Notes: a model not told the origin generated them from the sequence alone. DNA of 64,000 bases from Oceanobacillus massiliensis str. N'diop (GCF_000285495.1 NZ_HE610977.1:384150-448149), one strand, 5' to 3'. Positions 18,270 through 27,605 are shown, counted from the stretch's first letter. Made by a program: numbers and translations.

Positions 18270-20105
18270 TTAATATACATCCCGTTGGTAGCGCTTCTGT
18301 TTACGCATTTCACTCAAATACACTTCTGCCTCTGCATCACTTAAGCCGCCCTCCTGTTGGAGAATGACTGCCAATGTAGCATGGACGTCACTAGCCATTT
18401 GTTTTTCATCACCACATACATAGACATGGGCACCTTCTTCGAGCCATTGATACAGATCTTTGCTTTGTTCCAGCATACGGTGCTGGACATATACCTTCTC
18501 TTTTCCATCTCTAGAGAACGCCACATCCATTCTGCTCAGCACCCCATCCTTCAACCATTTCTGCCATTCAACCTGATACAGAAAGTCTGTTGCAAAGTGC
18601 TGGTCGCCATAGAATAGCCATGTTTTCCCTTGAATTCCATTCTCTTCGCGTTCCTCCAGGAAGGAGCGGTATGGTGCAACCCCTGTACCTGGTCCAATCA
18701 TGATTACCGGCATATCGCCACGCTCTGGAAATTTGAAATTAGGATTGCGATGAATATAAATTGGCAGGAACCCTCCTGGATCCACGCGGTCTGCACATTG
18801 TCCGGAACAAACGCCGAATTGTTCTTGTCTGTATGCAGGATAACTTACTTTGCCAACTGCAATATGTACCTCATCGGGATTTGCTTTATAACTGCTTGTA
18901 ATGGAATACAGGCGTCCCGGCATCTTCCGGAGTATTTGGATAAAATCTGCCGGAGTCACTCCGTGCGGCGGATAATCTTTGACCAGATCAATGACATCCC
19001 GGCCGGTGATATAAGCTTTTTGCTGCTCCACGTTATTCGGATTCAGCAGTTCTTTAAGCTCATCATTGCCAAAGAGCTGTGATGCCTTTTCAAGTAATGG
19101 TTTTGTTATTCTGGAAATTTCAAAATTAGAGAGCAAAGCTTCCTGCACGGAGCGCATTTCTCCCTGCTTATTTATTGGTACACTTTCTTCCGGTTCCCAA
19201 TTCATTATATTGATGAGTTCCTCAACCAGGAGAGGATCATTTTGTGGATAAATTCCCAGGCTGTCACCCGGCTCAAATGAAAGATTCGAACCCTCCAGCG
19301 ATAACTCGATATGACGCGTTTCTTTATTTGAACCATTTGCATTTAGATTCAGATTCTCCAGCACTTCCGCCCGGAATGGGTTGGTCCGCGAATACACGGG
19401 TTGTTCAGCAGACAATGTTCCGACTACAGCACTCGTCTGTTCCATTTCAACCAAGGATTGTGTATCATCAAGTGCATCCAATATTCCATCAACCCATTCG
19501 GCAGCAGGTTCATCAAAGTCAACATCACAATCAATGCGCTCGTAAAGCCTCTCTCCACCGAGTTCCTCCAGACGTCTATCGAAATCCTTGCCCGTCTGGC
19601 AGAAAAACTCATAGGATTGGTCACCCAGAGATAGAATGGAAAATCGGACATTCTCAAGTTTCGGCGCCTTTCTGGAAAAAAGAAATTCATAAAATGATAA
19701 AGCGTTGGCAGGAGGATCTCCTTCACCATGTGTCGCTGTTACAATTAGCAAGTCCTGAACTTTCTTTAAGTCTTTCGGTTTGAAATCATCCAAAGAACTA
19801 ACGGTCACTTTCAAATTTCGTTCCTCAATCTTCTGACCTAAATCCTCTGCAATTGCCTGACCATTTCCGGTTTCAGAACCGTAAAGAATCGTAACATCTC
19901 TTAAATTTGCCTGATTAATCTCTTGGATAGATCCCTGGGGTTCTTCATTATTCTTTACCGCAGCACCTAATCCTTCAGCGTTCTGTGGAACGGCAAGGTA
20001 TCCGCTCAACCACATTCGTTGTGTATCCGTCAATGATGGAAGCAGTCTGTTCAGATGCTCCGCTTGCTCCTCGTTAAAAGGACTGTTTGTTACCTGCAGC
20101 TGCAT
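18270..20105 (-). CDS. cysJ: Sulfite reductase flavoprotein alpha subunit
   Basis: Passes electrons from NADPH through FAD and FMN to CysI. 611 residues. The flavodoxin domain (~70-210) shows ILYGSETGNGQAIAEDL and TATHGEGDPPANA; the FAD domain has RLYSITSSYKANPDEVHIAVG and GVCSGQCADR; the NADP domain has MIGPGTGVAPYRSFLEER, HVYVCGDEKQMASDVH and a C-terminal aromatic region ending DVY. The gap to cysH (137 bp) is the longest within the coding run, leaving room for an internal signal, but none is obvious. Confidence 0.96.
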   Translation of the reverse strand: MQLQVTNSPFNEEQAEHLNRLLPSLTDTQRMWLSGYLAVPQNAEGLGAAVKNNEEPQGSIQEINQANLRDVTILYGSETGNGQAIAEDLGQKIEERNLKVTVSSLDDFKPKDLKKVQDLLIVTATHGEGDPPANALSFYEFLFSRKAPKLENVRFSILSLGDQSYEFFCQTGKDFDRRLEELGGERLYERIDCDVDFDEPAAEWVDGILDALDDTQSLVEMEQTSAVVGTLSAEQPVYSRTNPFRAEVLENLNLNANGSNKETRHIELSLEGSNLSFEPGDSLGIYPQNDPLLVEELINIMNWEPEESVPINKQGEMRSVQEALLSNFEISRITKPLLEKASQLFGNDELKELLNPNNVEQQKAYITGRDVIDLVKDYPPHGVTPADFIQILRKMPGRLYSITSSYKANPDEVHIAVGKVSYPAYRQEQFGVCSGQCADRVDPGGFLPIYIHRNPNFKFPERGDMPVIMIGPGTGVAPYRSFLEEREENGIQGKTWLFYGDQHFATDFLYQVEWQKWLKDGVLSRMDVAFSRDGKEKVYVQHRMLEQSKDLYQWLEEGAHVYVCGDEKQMASDVHATLAVILQQEGGLSDAEAEVYLSEMRKQKRYQRDVY

Positions 20106-20242
20106 GGAAATTCACCTCACAATGTAAAATTTTCTCAGGATATAGTTCTATTTGCTTAATTACTAGTTAACATAGTAATTTACTTGGTTTTATAGATAAA
20201 AAATTACCCGGATTACCCGAACTGCTCCAGATAATCCACCAG

Positions 20243-20971
20243 CTATTTTGATGTGTGAAGGCCACACTCTGTCTTATTTACACCCGCCCATCTCCCAGCA
20301 CGAGAATCAACTGAATCCGTTACCTGAGATGTGCATGGTATACAGCCAATGCTAGGATAGCCATTATCGTGCAATTCATTATAAGGAAGCTCATTTCCAC
20401 GGATGTATTCCCATACATCGTCCCAGCTCCAATGGATTAATGGACACACTTTGATAGATTTAAATCGCTCATCTTTATTGACAAAATCTGTTTTGCTGCG
20501 TGAAACCGATTGTTCCCTCCTTAGTCCGGAAATCCAGGCTGGAGCCCCACTTAATGCTTCCTCAAGCGGTTTTATCTTTCGAATGTAGCAGCATTGATCG
20601 GGCTTTCGCTTCCACAAGGCGGAACCGTGCTGTTCTGCCTGTTCCTCTAAGGTATATTTCGGTTTCTTCATTTGAATGCGAAGCTCCGGATATTTTTCTT
20701 TTACCTTTTCAATAAGATCATAGGTTTCCTGGAAATGGAGATCAGTATCAAGAAATACAATTTCTGCATCTTTTTTTATTTTCGATATCAGGTCAACCAG
20801 CACTACCCCTTCCGCCCCAAAACTGCATGCATAAACCACCCTGTTTCCATAAGTTTCATAGGCCCATTTCAAAATCGCAGCAGCACCTTTTGTCCTATCC
20901 TCACTTTCAGGAATGAAATCTTTAAAAGGGTCTTCAATAAAATCTCTGTAGGTAACCGAATTGGCAACCAT
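20243..20971 (-). CDS. cysH: Phosphoadenylyl/adenylyl-sulfate reductase
   Basis: Reduces PAPS or APS to sulfite using thioredoxin. About 242 residues. [18 protein letters not shown] is the binding loop and ECGLH near the end carries the catalytic Cys. The pairs CCYIRK and GCIPCTS are the 4Fe-4S ligands that mark enzymes able to use APS, as in Bacillus subtilis. GGAGGG sets the ATG at 20971. First gene of the operon; its SAM riboswitch lies about 580 nt upstream, separated from it by an inserted repeat element. Confidence 0.93.
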   Translation of the reverse strand: MVANSVTYRDFIEDPFKDFIPESEDRTKGAAAILKWAYETYGNRVVYACSFGAEGVVLVDLISKIKKDAEIVFLDTDLHFQETYDLIEKVKEKYPELRIQMKKPKYTLEEQAEQHGSALWKRKPDQCCYIRKIKPLEEALSGAPAWISGLRREQSVSRSKTDFVNKDERFKSIKVCPLIHWSWDDVWEYIRGNELPYNELHDNGYPSIGCIPCTSQVTDSVDSRAGRWAGVNKTECGLHTSK

Positions 20972-21028
20972 GTGACATCCCTCCAACGAAGAAATTTTAT
21001 ACAATCGCAAGTATCTTTAAAAAAGAAT

Positions 21029-21538
21029 AGGCAGTTTTCTCAAAGTTTGTTGTTTTTACATAAAATATATAAAATGCGACGTAACAGCAATGCCCGATTT
21101 CCGCTCCGGGCAGTCGCTTTCCGCGGGCACCGCTTCAGCTTCCTCAGAAGCAAGCCCGGCTTCTTGCGGGATCTTCAGCCGTTGCTTTTCCCGCTGGAGT
21201 CGACTGCCCTGCGCTCCAATCAATCAGCTTAATAACTGAATATCAGCAAATCGATTCAGGATTCAGAAGCCAAATCATAGCGGAGGAAATACACGAAGAC
21301 TCCTTGAAATTGCATTCACAATTTCTGCGTGCGATGTCTTGCTGCCGCAGCCTTCCTTGTCCTGCGGGAAAGCGAAGACGATGAGACCCCACAGGGAGCG
21401 AACTTTGCGAGCGAGGAGACTCATCGCGAGCCCGCGGAAAGCACAGTGTATTTCCGGAGTACGGATAAAGCACCAATGATTTCTAGTTATGTCGCTGTTT
21501 TTATCAAATACAGAGTTAGAAATAACAACAATACTTAC
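21029..21538. repeat. MITE-like element, copy 1, inside the cysH leader
   Basis: About 510 bp of GC-richer non-coding DNA, with an inverted second copy at 52543-52978. Imperfect terminal inverted repeats of roughly 45 bp share TTGTTGTT and GCGACRTAAC. Inside are two palindromic modules: one bounded by GAAATACAC and GTGTATTTC with GATGAG/CTCATC arms, and one containing GGAGCGCAGGGCAGTCGACT. Compared with copy 2, this copy has an extra stretch of about 56 bp near 21295-21350. No transposase. It separates the SAM riboswitch from cysH. Confidence 0.8.
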
Positions 21539-21549
21539 GAAAAGAGCCA

Positions 21550-21718
21550 AAAATAAAACCCTCTTCTTACCATAAGAAGAGGGCTCTAGCCGTAGACCTG
21601 TCGGCTGGCTTCTGCTCTTCTTATCTTCCAGACAATTGTCTGCAGGAGTTGGCACAGTATACTTTATAATCTGTTGCCGAGGTTTCACAGGGCCCTTCCC
21701 TCCGCCTCTCTTGATAAG
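21550..21718 (-). promoter_or_regulatory. SAM-I riboswitch (S-box) with intrinsic terminator
   Basis: On the minus strand, CTTATCAAGAGAGGCGGAGG begins the aptamer, followed by GGCCCTGTGAAACCTCGGCAAC, GTGCCAACTCCTGCAGAC and the closing GATAAG (about 21620-21717). An 11-bp terminator stem (CCCTCTTCTTA/TAAGAAGAGGG, 21560-21584) and a T-rich tail follow. When SAM is abundant transcription should stop here, matching control of cysH-type operons in Bacillus. The GATAAGAAGAG segment could form the antiterminator. Confidence 0.93.
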
Positions 21719-21756
21719 AAAACATTAATCATAGTATTACAATATGAATTGTTAGT

Positions 21757-21785
21757 ATTGTATCGTTAAAGTATATTCAAGTCAA
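21757..21785 (-). promoter_or_regulatory. Sigma-A promoter for the sulfate operon
   Basis: TTGACT (21785-21780) and TACAAT (21762-21757) with a 17-bp spacer, placed about 40 bp before the riboswitch. Confidence 0.75.
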
Positions 21786-21969
21786 CCGTAATTGTTAAAA
21801 AGTAATTCAATTAGGAATATTGTACTAATGGGCGTATTTCTATCTAAAACACGATACTATTTTTAATTATGACACTATAAAGAATCCATTTTTAATAGTT
21901 TAATAATAGAAATAAGGTTTACAAAAATAAAAATCAGCAGTAAGATTAAATATACTTAATTAATAATAG

Positions 21970-22000
21970 TAGAGGCACGAAATAATAGTGTCTCTATTTT
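21970..22000 (+). promoter_or_regulatory. Small hairpin in the leader of the MFS gene
   Basis: AGAGGCAC pairs with GTGTCTCT (one G-T) followed by ATTTTCT. TTTACA/TAAGAT with a 17-bp spacer just upstream could be its promoter, so it may act as an attenuator. Otherwise the 340-bp gap before 22131 is AT-rich, with a doubled ATTCAGCAGGA motif and no gene seen. Confidence 0.3.
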
Positions 22001-22130
22001 CTAATGACAATTCGTATAAATCAAAACATCCTTTGTGACCTTCAAGTGTAGTCAGTTGATTTTGAAATACAGTAATTCAGCAGGATAAGAAGGAAGTCAT
22101 ACAGGCAGAAATTCAGCAGGAGATGACCTT

Positions 22131-23324
22131 ATGGAAAAACAAAACACGCGAGCACCAATTTGGACAAAAAACTTTATCAGTATAACATTGACGCAATTTA
22201 TCGTATTTGTTGCTTTTTATACTTTATTAACAACATTGCCGCTATATGTAATCAAAAATCTGGGGAGAAGCGAGGCAGATGGTGGACTAATTGTTACTGT
22301 CATGTTAATCTCAGCAATCATAATCCGACCGCTTTCAGCGCTGTTTCTCGAAAAGGCAGGCAAGAAAAGAGGACTATTGATCAGTGTCCTGGCATTTACA
22401 GCAACCACATTTTTGTATATTTGGATTGAGTCTTTCATACCTTTACTTGCTGTCAGATTTCTTCATGGTTTATCATTCGGGATAGTAACGACCGCTACAG
22501 GAGCAATTGCTGCAGATGTTGTACCGGACAACAGACGGGGTGAGGGTCTTGGATATTTTGCAATGGCAAACAATCTCGCTGTCGTAGTTGGTCCATTTAT
22601 TGGTTTACTGTTAATTCAATATGTTTCATTCCAAACATTATTTTTGCTACTAAGTTTAATCGTACTTAGCGGCGCAGTATTCTCCTTCATAATCGACATC
22701 CCCGATAACAGGAGAGCAGCTTCACAGGTGACCAAAAGAAAGCTGTCCATTCACGACTTATTCGAAATCAAGGCATTGCCAATAGCCTTAATCAGTACAC
22801 TTGTAGCAATCTCATATTCAAGCATTCTTTCCTATTTATCTGTCTATGCAGATGCTATTGGCCTAGCAAAAGCATCCAGTTATTTCTTCCTGGTATTTGC
22901 ATTTTTAATGTTATTATCAAGACCATATTTAGGAAGAAGCTTTGATTTAAAGGGGCCAAATTTCGTCATTTTACCTGGACTTTTCATCTTTGCTATTGGA
23001 CTTGTCTTGTTAGGATTTACAACAAGTGCATGGATGCTGCTGCTGGCTGCCGGATTTATCGGACTAGGATATGGCTCCTTGCTCCCGAGCTTTCAAACGA
23101 TGGCAATTCAATCGGCACATCCAGCGCGGAGTGGTCATTCCACCGCAACCTTCTTTACATTTTATGATATTGGTGTCGCATTAGGATCTGTTATTTGGGG
23201 AGCCATCGCTGGAATCTATAGCTTTACGATTTTGTATATCCTCAGTGCAGGTGTAGCGATAGTGGTTGTTATTGTCTTCACCCTTTACCAGAGACGTCAT
23301 AAAAAAGTTACGGCCGATCAATAA
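22131..23324 (+). CDS. MFS transporter, drug-efflux type
   Basis: A 397-residue membrane protein with about 12 hydrophobic helices. It resembles Bacillus MFS exporters of the YwoG kind: LPLYVIKNLGRSEADGGLIVTVMLISAIIIRPLSA, FLEKAGKKRGLL (the loop 2-3 motif) and the helix 4-5 region GIVTTATGAIAADVVPDNRRGEGLG. C-terminal GYGSLLPSFQTMAIQSAHPARSGHSTATFFTFYDIGVALGS is also typical. Substrate unknown; the class exports small drugs. AGGAG precedes the ATG. Stands alone between the sulfate operon (divergent) and rocB (convergent). Confidence 0.85.
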   Translation: MEKQNTRAPIWTKNFISITLTQFIVFVAFYTLLTTLPLYVIKNLGRSEADGGLIVTVMLISAIIIRPLSALFLEKAGKKRGLLISVLAFTATTFLYIWIESFIPLLAVRFLHGLSFGIVTTATGAIAADVVPDNRRGEGLGYFAMANNLAVVVGPFIGLLLIQYVSFQTLFLLLSLIVLSGAVFSFIIDIPDNRRAASQVTKRKLSIHDLFEIKALPIALISTLVAISYSSILSYLSVYADAIGLAKASSYFFLVFAFLMLLSRPYLGRSFDLKGPNFVILPGLFIFAIGLVLLGFTTSAWMLLLAAGFIGLGYGSLLPSFQTMAIQSAHPARSGHSTATFFTFYDIGVALGSVIWGAIAGIYSFTILYILSAGVAIVVVIVFTLYQRRHKKVTADQ

Positions 23325-23346
23325 CCATATTGATTCCTTCGAATAC

Positions 23347-23381
23347 AAAAGAGATTCTTCATTAAGGAAGAATCTCTTTTT
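23347..23381. terminator. Bidirectional terminator between the MFS gene and rocB
   Basis: AAAAGAGATTCTTC and GAAGAATCTCTTTT form a perfect stem around a six-base loop. Confidence 0.85.
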
Positions 23382-23384
23382 CTA

Positions 23385-24995
23385 TTACTTCACTCTGCTT
23401 ACCATGTGGATTAACGCTTCCATGATAACCGGATACTCTTCAAAGGCATTCTTTATATTCAGCCGTTCCGTTCGTTTATGCGCGTCCTGTCCGTATGGTC
23501 CAACGTTTAGAACAGGGGCATTCAATTCCTGCATCTCCTGGAATGGCAAGGTATAGCTATCTCCCCAGACTGGTGTATTCTCTTCAAACGTCTTCCATCC
23601 TTCTGCAGTACCAGAATAGCTGACATAACTGAGATCACATATTCCATTCAAATAATGGCTTCGCTTAATTGGCAGATCAAACTTCTTTTTAGCAAAATCC
23701 ATTACAAATGATGTACAGGCTTCAATCAGTTCATTTCCTGTAGAATTGACTGCTGGATAATAAGGTGGCGCCAGCAGCACGATAATGGCAGGGGCAAGCT
23801 CCTGACATTGAATCATTATTTTATCGGTTATACGAAGCGACTTTTCTCTATCATCCCAAGAATCATGATAATGAATATCAGCTTTCACTTCGCGAACATA
23901 TTCCTCACCCAGTTTACCGGCTGCATAAGTCAATAAGTCTTTATACCGAATGACCTTTACCTTACCGATAGGATCCACATGATGCTTTTTACAAACCTCT
24001 CCATAAGCCTTATTACACTTTTCTGCAGCAGTCTGTGCTACCTCTTCAAATAAGTTGAAGGCTTCCTTTATTCCTCTTTTCATCAGAAAAATATTATACA
24101 AAGCAGATGAACGATAAGGAGTCTGTGTCGAATAAAGCAAACGCAGATCCGTCTGCTGCAGGGTTACCGGCAATGGTGTCGTCTCGCCCATAACTGTCTC
24201 AAGAAACAAATCATTCCATTCCATTTCCCTTGTCAAAAAGGACGATATATACGGCGAGGTGATTCCACCCAGCGGCTCACCTGCATGGGTCTCTTTTCCA
24301 TAAAACAAGGAAGCAGCCAATACTTTTCCAATTGATCCTGTATACATATAGTGAGACGTATCTGTTGGTTCCTGACGAAAAGTTGGTTCTCCATTCAAGA
24401 ATAGTTTATAAGTGATGCCATATTCCCTCTGGATTTCCAAAAGTACTGGAACGGCATGCCGCATCCCGGCTGAGTTTACTTCTTCATCCGGGACAGTCAA
24501 TAATAATAGATTAATTGGCCATTTTTCTACACTGGCTTTTTCAATCAGACTCATATGCATGACGAGCCCCATCTTCATATCCATTGTTCCGCGCCCAAAC
24601 AGAAATTCTCCAGTTTTCAGATCTTCTCTTACCTGTCCCTGGAATTCATCGCTTTTCTCCTGCAATACCTTTGTAAGCTCTTCCGGTTGAGTGGCCAGCG
24701 GCTCCAGAACGCCGTATTCCTCCGTGTTTACCGTATCAAAGTGACTTATTAGACAGATTGTTTCCTTTGCATTAGGATGTTTATATAATGCAGTCAATGA
24801 TTTGCGCCTTAAATCTGCATCATGCAATGCAAGTTGACCAGGAAATTTCTGAAAATATTCCAAGTCCTGCAGTTTAGCCTGAAGCTTTGCAGGAAACTGC
24901 CTCTCCCCTTCAGACATTGTCATACTCTTCCAGCTCACAATTTCATCCAGCAAAGTCCTCAGATCTTCAGGAGTGCCCCATCGCAACTCATCCAT
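23385..24995 (-). CDS. rocB: RocB-like M20 family peptidase / arginine utilisation protein
   Basis: A zinc-dependent amidohydrolase-type protein of about 536 residues, matching RocB, whose exact reaction is not well defined but which is tied to arginine/ornithine use. Seen: ICLISHFDTVNTEEYG with the metal-binding His-Asp, FGRGTMDMKMGLVMHMSL with the bridging Asp, VPDEEVNSAGMRHAVP with the catalytic Glu pair, and FLNGEPTF. The start at 24995 follows AGGGGG; a longer reading from 25067 is not supported. No rocA or rocD is adjacent, though a P5C dehydrogenase lies 19 kb away. Confidence 0.88.
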   Translation of the reverse strand: MDELRWGTPEDLRTLLDEIVSWKSMTMSEGERQFPAKLQAKLQDLEYFQKFPGQLALHDADLRRKSLTALYKHPNAKETICLISHFDTVNTEEYGVLEPLATQPEELTKVLQEKSDEFQGQVREDLKTGEFLFGRGTMDMKMGLVMHMSLIEKASVEKWPINLLLLTVPDEEVNSAGMRHAVPVLLEIQREYGITYKLFLNGEPTFRQEPTDTSHYMYTGSIGKVLAASLFYGKETHAGEPLGGITSPYISSFLTREMEWNDLFLETVMGETTPLPVTLQQTDLRLLYSTQTPYRSSALYNIFLMKRGIKEAFNLFEEVAQTAAEKCNKAYGEVCKKHHVDPIGKVKVIRYKDLLTYAAGKLGEEYVREVKADIHYHDSWDDREKSLRITDKIMIQCQELAPAIIVLLAPPYYPAVNSTGNELIEACTSFVMDFAKKKFDLPIKRSHYLNGICDLSYVSYSGTAEGWKTFEENTPVWGDSYTLPFQEMQELNAPVLNVGPYGQDAHKRTERLNIKNAFEEYPVIMEALIHMVSRVK

Positions 24996-25081
24996 ACAAG
25001 TTCCCCCTTTTCCCAAATGCATCGCTTTAATTTTATTTATAGCAATGGCTTCTCTTTTAGACAGCATTCATTACACAATCA

Positions 25082-25090
25082 ATTATAGCA
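25082..25090 (-). promoter_or_regulatory. Extended -10 promoter upstream of rocB
   Basis: TGCTATAAT on the minus strand, about 85 bp before the rocB start. The rest of the gap to 25439 shows only short, unsupported ORFs. Confidence 0.45.
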
Positions 25091-25439
25091 ATCAAGAGTC
25101 AGAATTTACACACATTTAAAAAATAGCTAACTCTTAATCTGATCTCCAACCAGACACTTCCGAATAAATTTCCTATTCAAATTTGAAAAATAATGAGTAA
25201 TACCAGTGTATGCCAAAGATCCTAAGCGCGGCCAATAAAGAACAAGCAGACCGATACTGCCAAAAAGTACTTATCTATCGCCGAAACAAGCTGATATTCC
25301 CCTCACTTTACGAACATCATTTATCATATGAAGCCATTTTTAATAAGTTGCCATGCTCTTCACCCCCAAACCGGCTGTTCATTCGATTGTAGTTATAACA
25401 AAGTAACATTAATAAAATAGGAGATTGGAGGATATGGGA

Positions 25440-26015
25440 ATGAATGAGAGCAAAAGGAGCTTCACATTTGAAGAGATATTCAGCCAGAATGAAAAAAGGA
25501 TTCATTATTATATTAATCGTCTTGATATTCGAGATCCAAACGAAGACTTCTATGAGGAAGGGCTGTTCGCATTATGGAAGGCCTATGAGACTTATGAGCC
25601 GGACAAAGGGCCAATGACAACCTATTTCAATTATTTGATTAAACATCGATTGATCGATCGTATCCGTAAAGAAAATAATTCTAAGAAAAAGCTGGAACAT
25701 TTTAAGCTTGTAAACAGGGCATTCTTTAATGATGGCAACTACAAATGCGGACTGGGAACCAATACAACACTCAAGCAATCTGAAGACATCACGGCTGCAA
25801 ACGATCAGCTTTGGAGTAATCTGAAGCAGCATTTGTCGGAGAATCAATGGAAATGGGTAAAGTATTTTATTTTGGAGGATCTGTCCGTAAAAACAATCGC
25901 AGAAATGGAAGACACCTCCATCGAAGCAGTAAAAAGCTGGGGAAAAGAGGTCAGGAAGAAGCTGCGCGGTACATCTTTCAGAGATAAAATCGGCTGGATT
26001 ATTGAGGATGGCTGA
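25440..26015 (+). CDS. Sigma-70 family RNA polymerase sigma factor
   Basis: About 191 residues, two-domain (region 2 and region 4) alternative sigma factor. Region 2: YYINRLDIRDPNEDFYEEGLFALWKAYETYEPDKGPMTTYF, then LIKHRLIDRIRKEN. Region 4: LSENQWKWVKYFILEDLSVKTIAEMEDTSIEAVKSWGKEVRKKL with a helix-turn-helix. GGAGG at 25427-25431 fits the ATG at 25440 (8-base spacing) better than the ATG at 25434. No anti-sigma gene is next to it. The regulon is unknown; the adjacent 20-bp repeat array begins 126 bp after its stop. Confidence 0.85.
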   Translation: MNESKRSFTFEEIFSQNEKRIHYYINRLDIRDPNEDFYEEGLFALWKAYETYEPDKGPMTTYFNYLIKHRLIDRIRKENNSKKKLEHFKLVNRAFFNDGNYKCGLGTNTTLKQSEDITAANDQLWSNLKQHLSENQWKWVKYFILEDLSVKTIAEMEDTSIEAVKSWGKEVRKKLRGTSFRDKIGWIIEDG

Positions 26016-26140
26016 TTGTAAAACATACCTCTCTCATATTCATGGATTTTCCATATGGTTACACAACCAAAATACTTGGCATAAACATATCTGAAAAAAG
26101 TGATATGTGATTGGTAATACCTTCATTACTCGTGAGTATT

Positions 26141-26480
26141 GCGCTTCTCTGCGTATTTCCGCGGTTCTCTTGATTATTCCGCGATTCTGCGCTTTATTCC
26201 GCGTTTCTAGCGATAATTCCGCGGTTCTCCCGATTATTCCGCGCTCCTCTCGTTTATTCCGCGCTCCTCTCGATTTTTCCGCGCTCCTCTCGATTTTTCC
26301 GCGCTCCTCTCGTTTATTCCGCGATTCTCTCGATTATTCCGCGATTCCCACCTTTTTTCCGCGCTCCTCTCGATTATTCCGCGATTCCCACCTTTTTTCC
26401 GCGATTCTCTCGTTTTTTCCGCGCTCCCCAAGATATCTCCGTGCTCCTCACAATCATTCAGAGCTACCCTCGTTTTTTCC
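26141..26480. repeat. Tandem array 1: 17 exact-length 20-bp units with TTCCGCG
   Basis: Seventeen consecutive units of exactly 20 bp with no indels. Typical units are GCGCTCCTCTCGATTTTTCC and GCGATTCTCTCGATTATTCC; the unit junction always gives TTCCGCG, apart from the last three units, which have decayed. The array runs right up to the stop codon of the DUF421 gene. Because 20 is not a multiple of 3, the open reading frames through it are a by-product. No spacers, so it is not CRISPR. The 26016-26140 stretch before it shows nothing else. Confidence 0.92.
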
Positions 26481-26485
26481 GATGA

Positions 26486-27172
26486 TTACTTATCGTATAA
26501 ATCCACATAGAGATTCTTTTTCGAATCCATTTGTGCCATAAAGACATCTTTGAAATCCTTCGCCCCCTGTTTCTTAATTTCTCCCGTCAGCCATTCTCTA
26601 GAATAGCCAAGTTTCTGAAGGCTTTTATTAAGTACTTTCCCGTCCATTATAAGAATGGATGGCCCATGTTCCGGTTCTTGATGGATTGCTAGTGTAGTTG
26701 GGGTAACGGGCTGCTGATCCGTCTTTAGCATGACACTAAGCTGACCGTTTGTTTCCAAAACAGCCATCTCAACATCCGAAATCTTAAATACACCCTTTTC
26801 TCTTAATAACAGGATCAATTCATTTATGGTTAATACATTCTTCCTCATATTCTTCTCTAGCACTTCACCGTTTTCAATCAAAATGGTCGCCTTCCCGTCA
26901 GTTATATTGGAAAATATCCGTGACTTCATGCCAATATAAGCTAAGATAATCGGGAATAGTCCCCAGATAAACAATGACAAAAGCCCGTTGACTATTTTAA
27001 TATTTTGATCAACAGACATGGTTGCTGCAATCGACCCGATGGTAATTCCTACACAATAGTCGAAAAAGGTGAGCTGTGAGATTTGTTTTTTCCCCATTAT
27101 ACGTGCCATTAGCAATAATAAAAGAAAAGCACCAATCGATCGAATCAGAATTAACATTATTTCTGACATCAT
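26486..27172 (-). CDS. DUF421 (YetF-like) membrane protein
   Basis: About 228 residues. Three N-terminal membrane helices (LILIRSIGAFLLLLLMARIMG, FDYCVGITIGSIAATMS, VNGLLSLFIWGLFPIILAYI) are followed by a cytosolic domain with GKATILIENGEVLEKNMRKNVLTINELILLLREKGVF. This is the YetF/YkjA family layout, whose biochemical role is unknown in most species. AAGGATG sits before the ATG pair; I chose 27172. It is divergent from a DUF4363 lipoprotein; the two families are often neighbours. Confidence 0.85.
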   Translation of the reverse strand: MMSEIMLILIRSIGAFLLLLLMARIMGKKQISQLTFFDYCVGITIGSIAATMSVDQNIKIVNGLLSLFIWGLFPIILAYIGMKSRIFSNITDGKATILIENGEVLEKNMRKNVLTINELILLLREKGVFKISDVEMAVLETNGQLSVMLKTDQQPVTPTTLAIHQEPEHGPSILIMDGKVLNKSLQKLGYSREWLTGEIKKQGAKDFKDVFMAQMDSKKNLYVDLYDK

Positions 27173-27262
27173 AATTTCATCCTTATCACTTTTTGATATG
27201 TAAGTTTTTTTATTATTGGACAATATAGGGATAACCATTCATGCATTAGGAGGGTGAGCATA

Positions 27263-27601
27263 GTGATAAAGAAAGCGGGTATCTATTTACTGGTGTTAGT
27301 GGCGCTTTCAGGATGTGCAGGCAAGATTGGCGGTGATTATTTTTTTAATCAGATTGATCAGCTTGAACAGGCACTGGATGATTCGGAGTGGAAGAAGATG
27401 AATGCACAAGCTGCTCAACTTAAAGAAATCTATCAAGATAATAAATGGAAAATACAATTACTTGGAGATGAAGGTGAATACGAAGGGTTATATCAAAGTA
27501 TCAATAAATTAATTGCAGCAGCAAAGGAAGAAGATACCGTCAACTTCAGAATAGAGCTTTCGACAATAAGATCTTTTGTGGAGGATATTTATTCGTTGTA
27601 A
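27263..27601 (+). CDS. DUF4363-type small lipoprotein
   Basis: About 112 residues. VIKKAGIYLLVLVALSGC is a lipoprotein signal ending in a lipobox Cys. The mature part is charged and helical (QIDQLEQALDDSEWKKMNAQAAQLKEIYQ) and resembles DUF4363 proteins. The start is a GTG at 27263, eight bases after AGGAGG; an in-frame GTG at 27254 overlaps that site. Divergent from DUF421. Function unknown. Confidence 0.75.
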   Translation: MIKKAGIYLLVLVALSGCAGKIGGDYFFNQIDQLEQALDDSEWKKMNAQAAQLKEIYQDNKWKIQLLGDEGEYEGLYQSINKLIAAAKEEDTVNFRIELSTIRSFVEDIYSL

Positions 27602-27605
27602 TATT

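Noticed and set aside
21243-21688. ORFs of 77-137 residues over the SAM riboswitch and MITE copy 1
   Set aside because: Composition and position show non-coding RNA and repeat DNA; no ribosome sites.
25210-25392. 60-residue ORF before the sigma factor gene
   Set aside because: No ribosome binding site and no recognisable domain.
26107-26541. Long open frames through the first 20-bp repeat array on both strands
   Set aside because: They arise because the repeat lacks stop codons; no ribosome binding site, no family, and the period is not a multiple of three.
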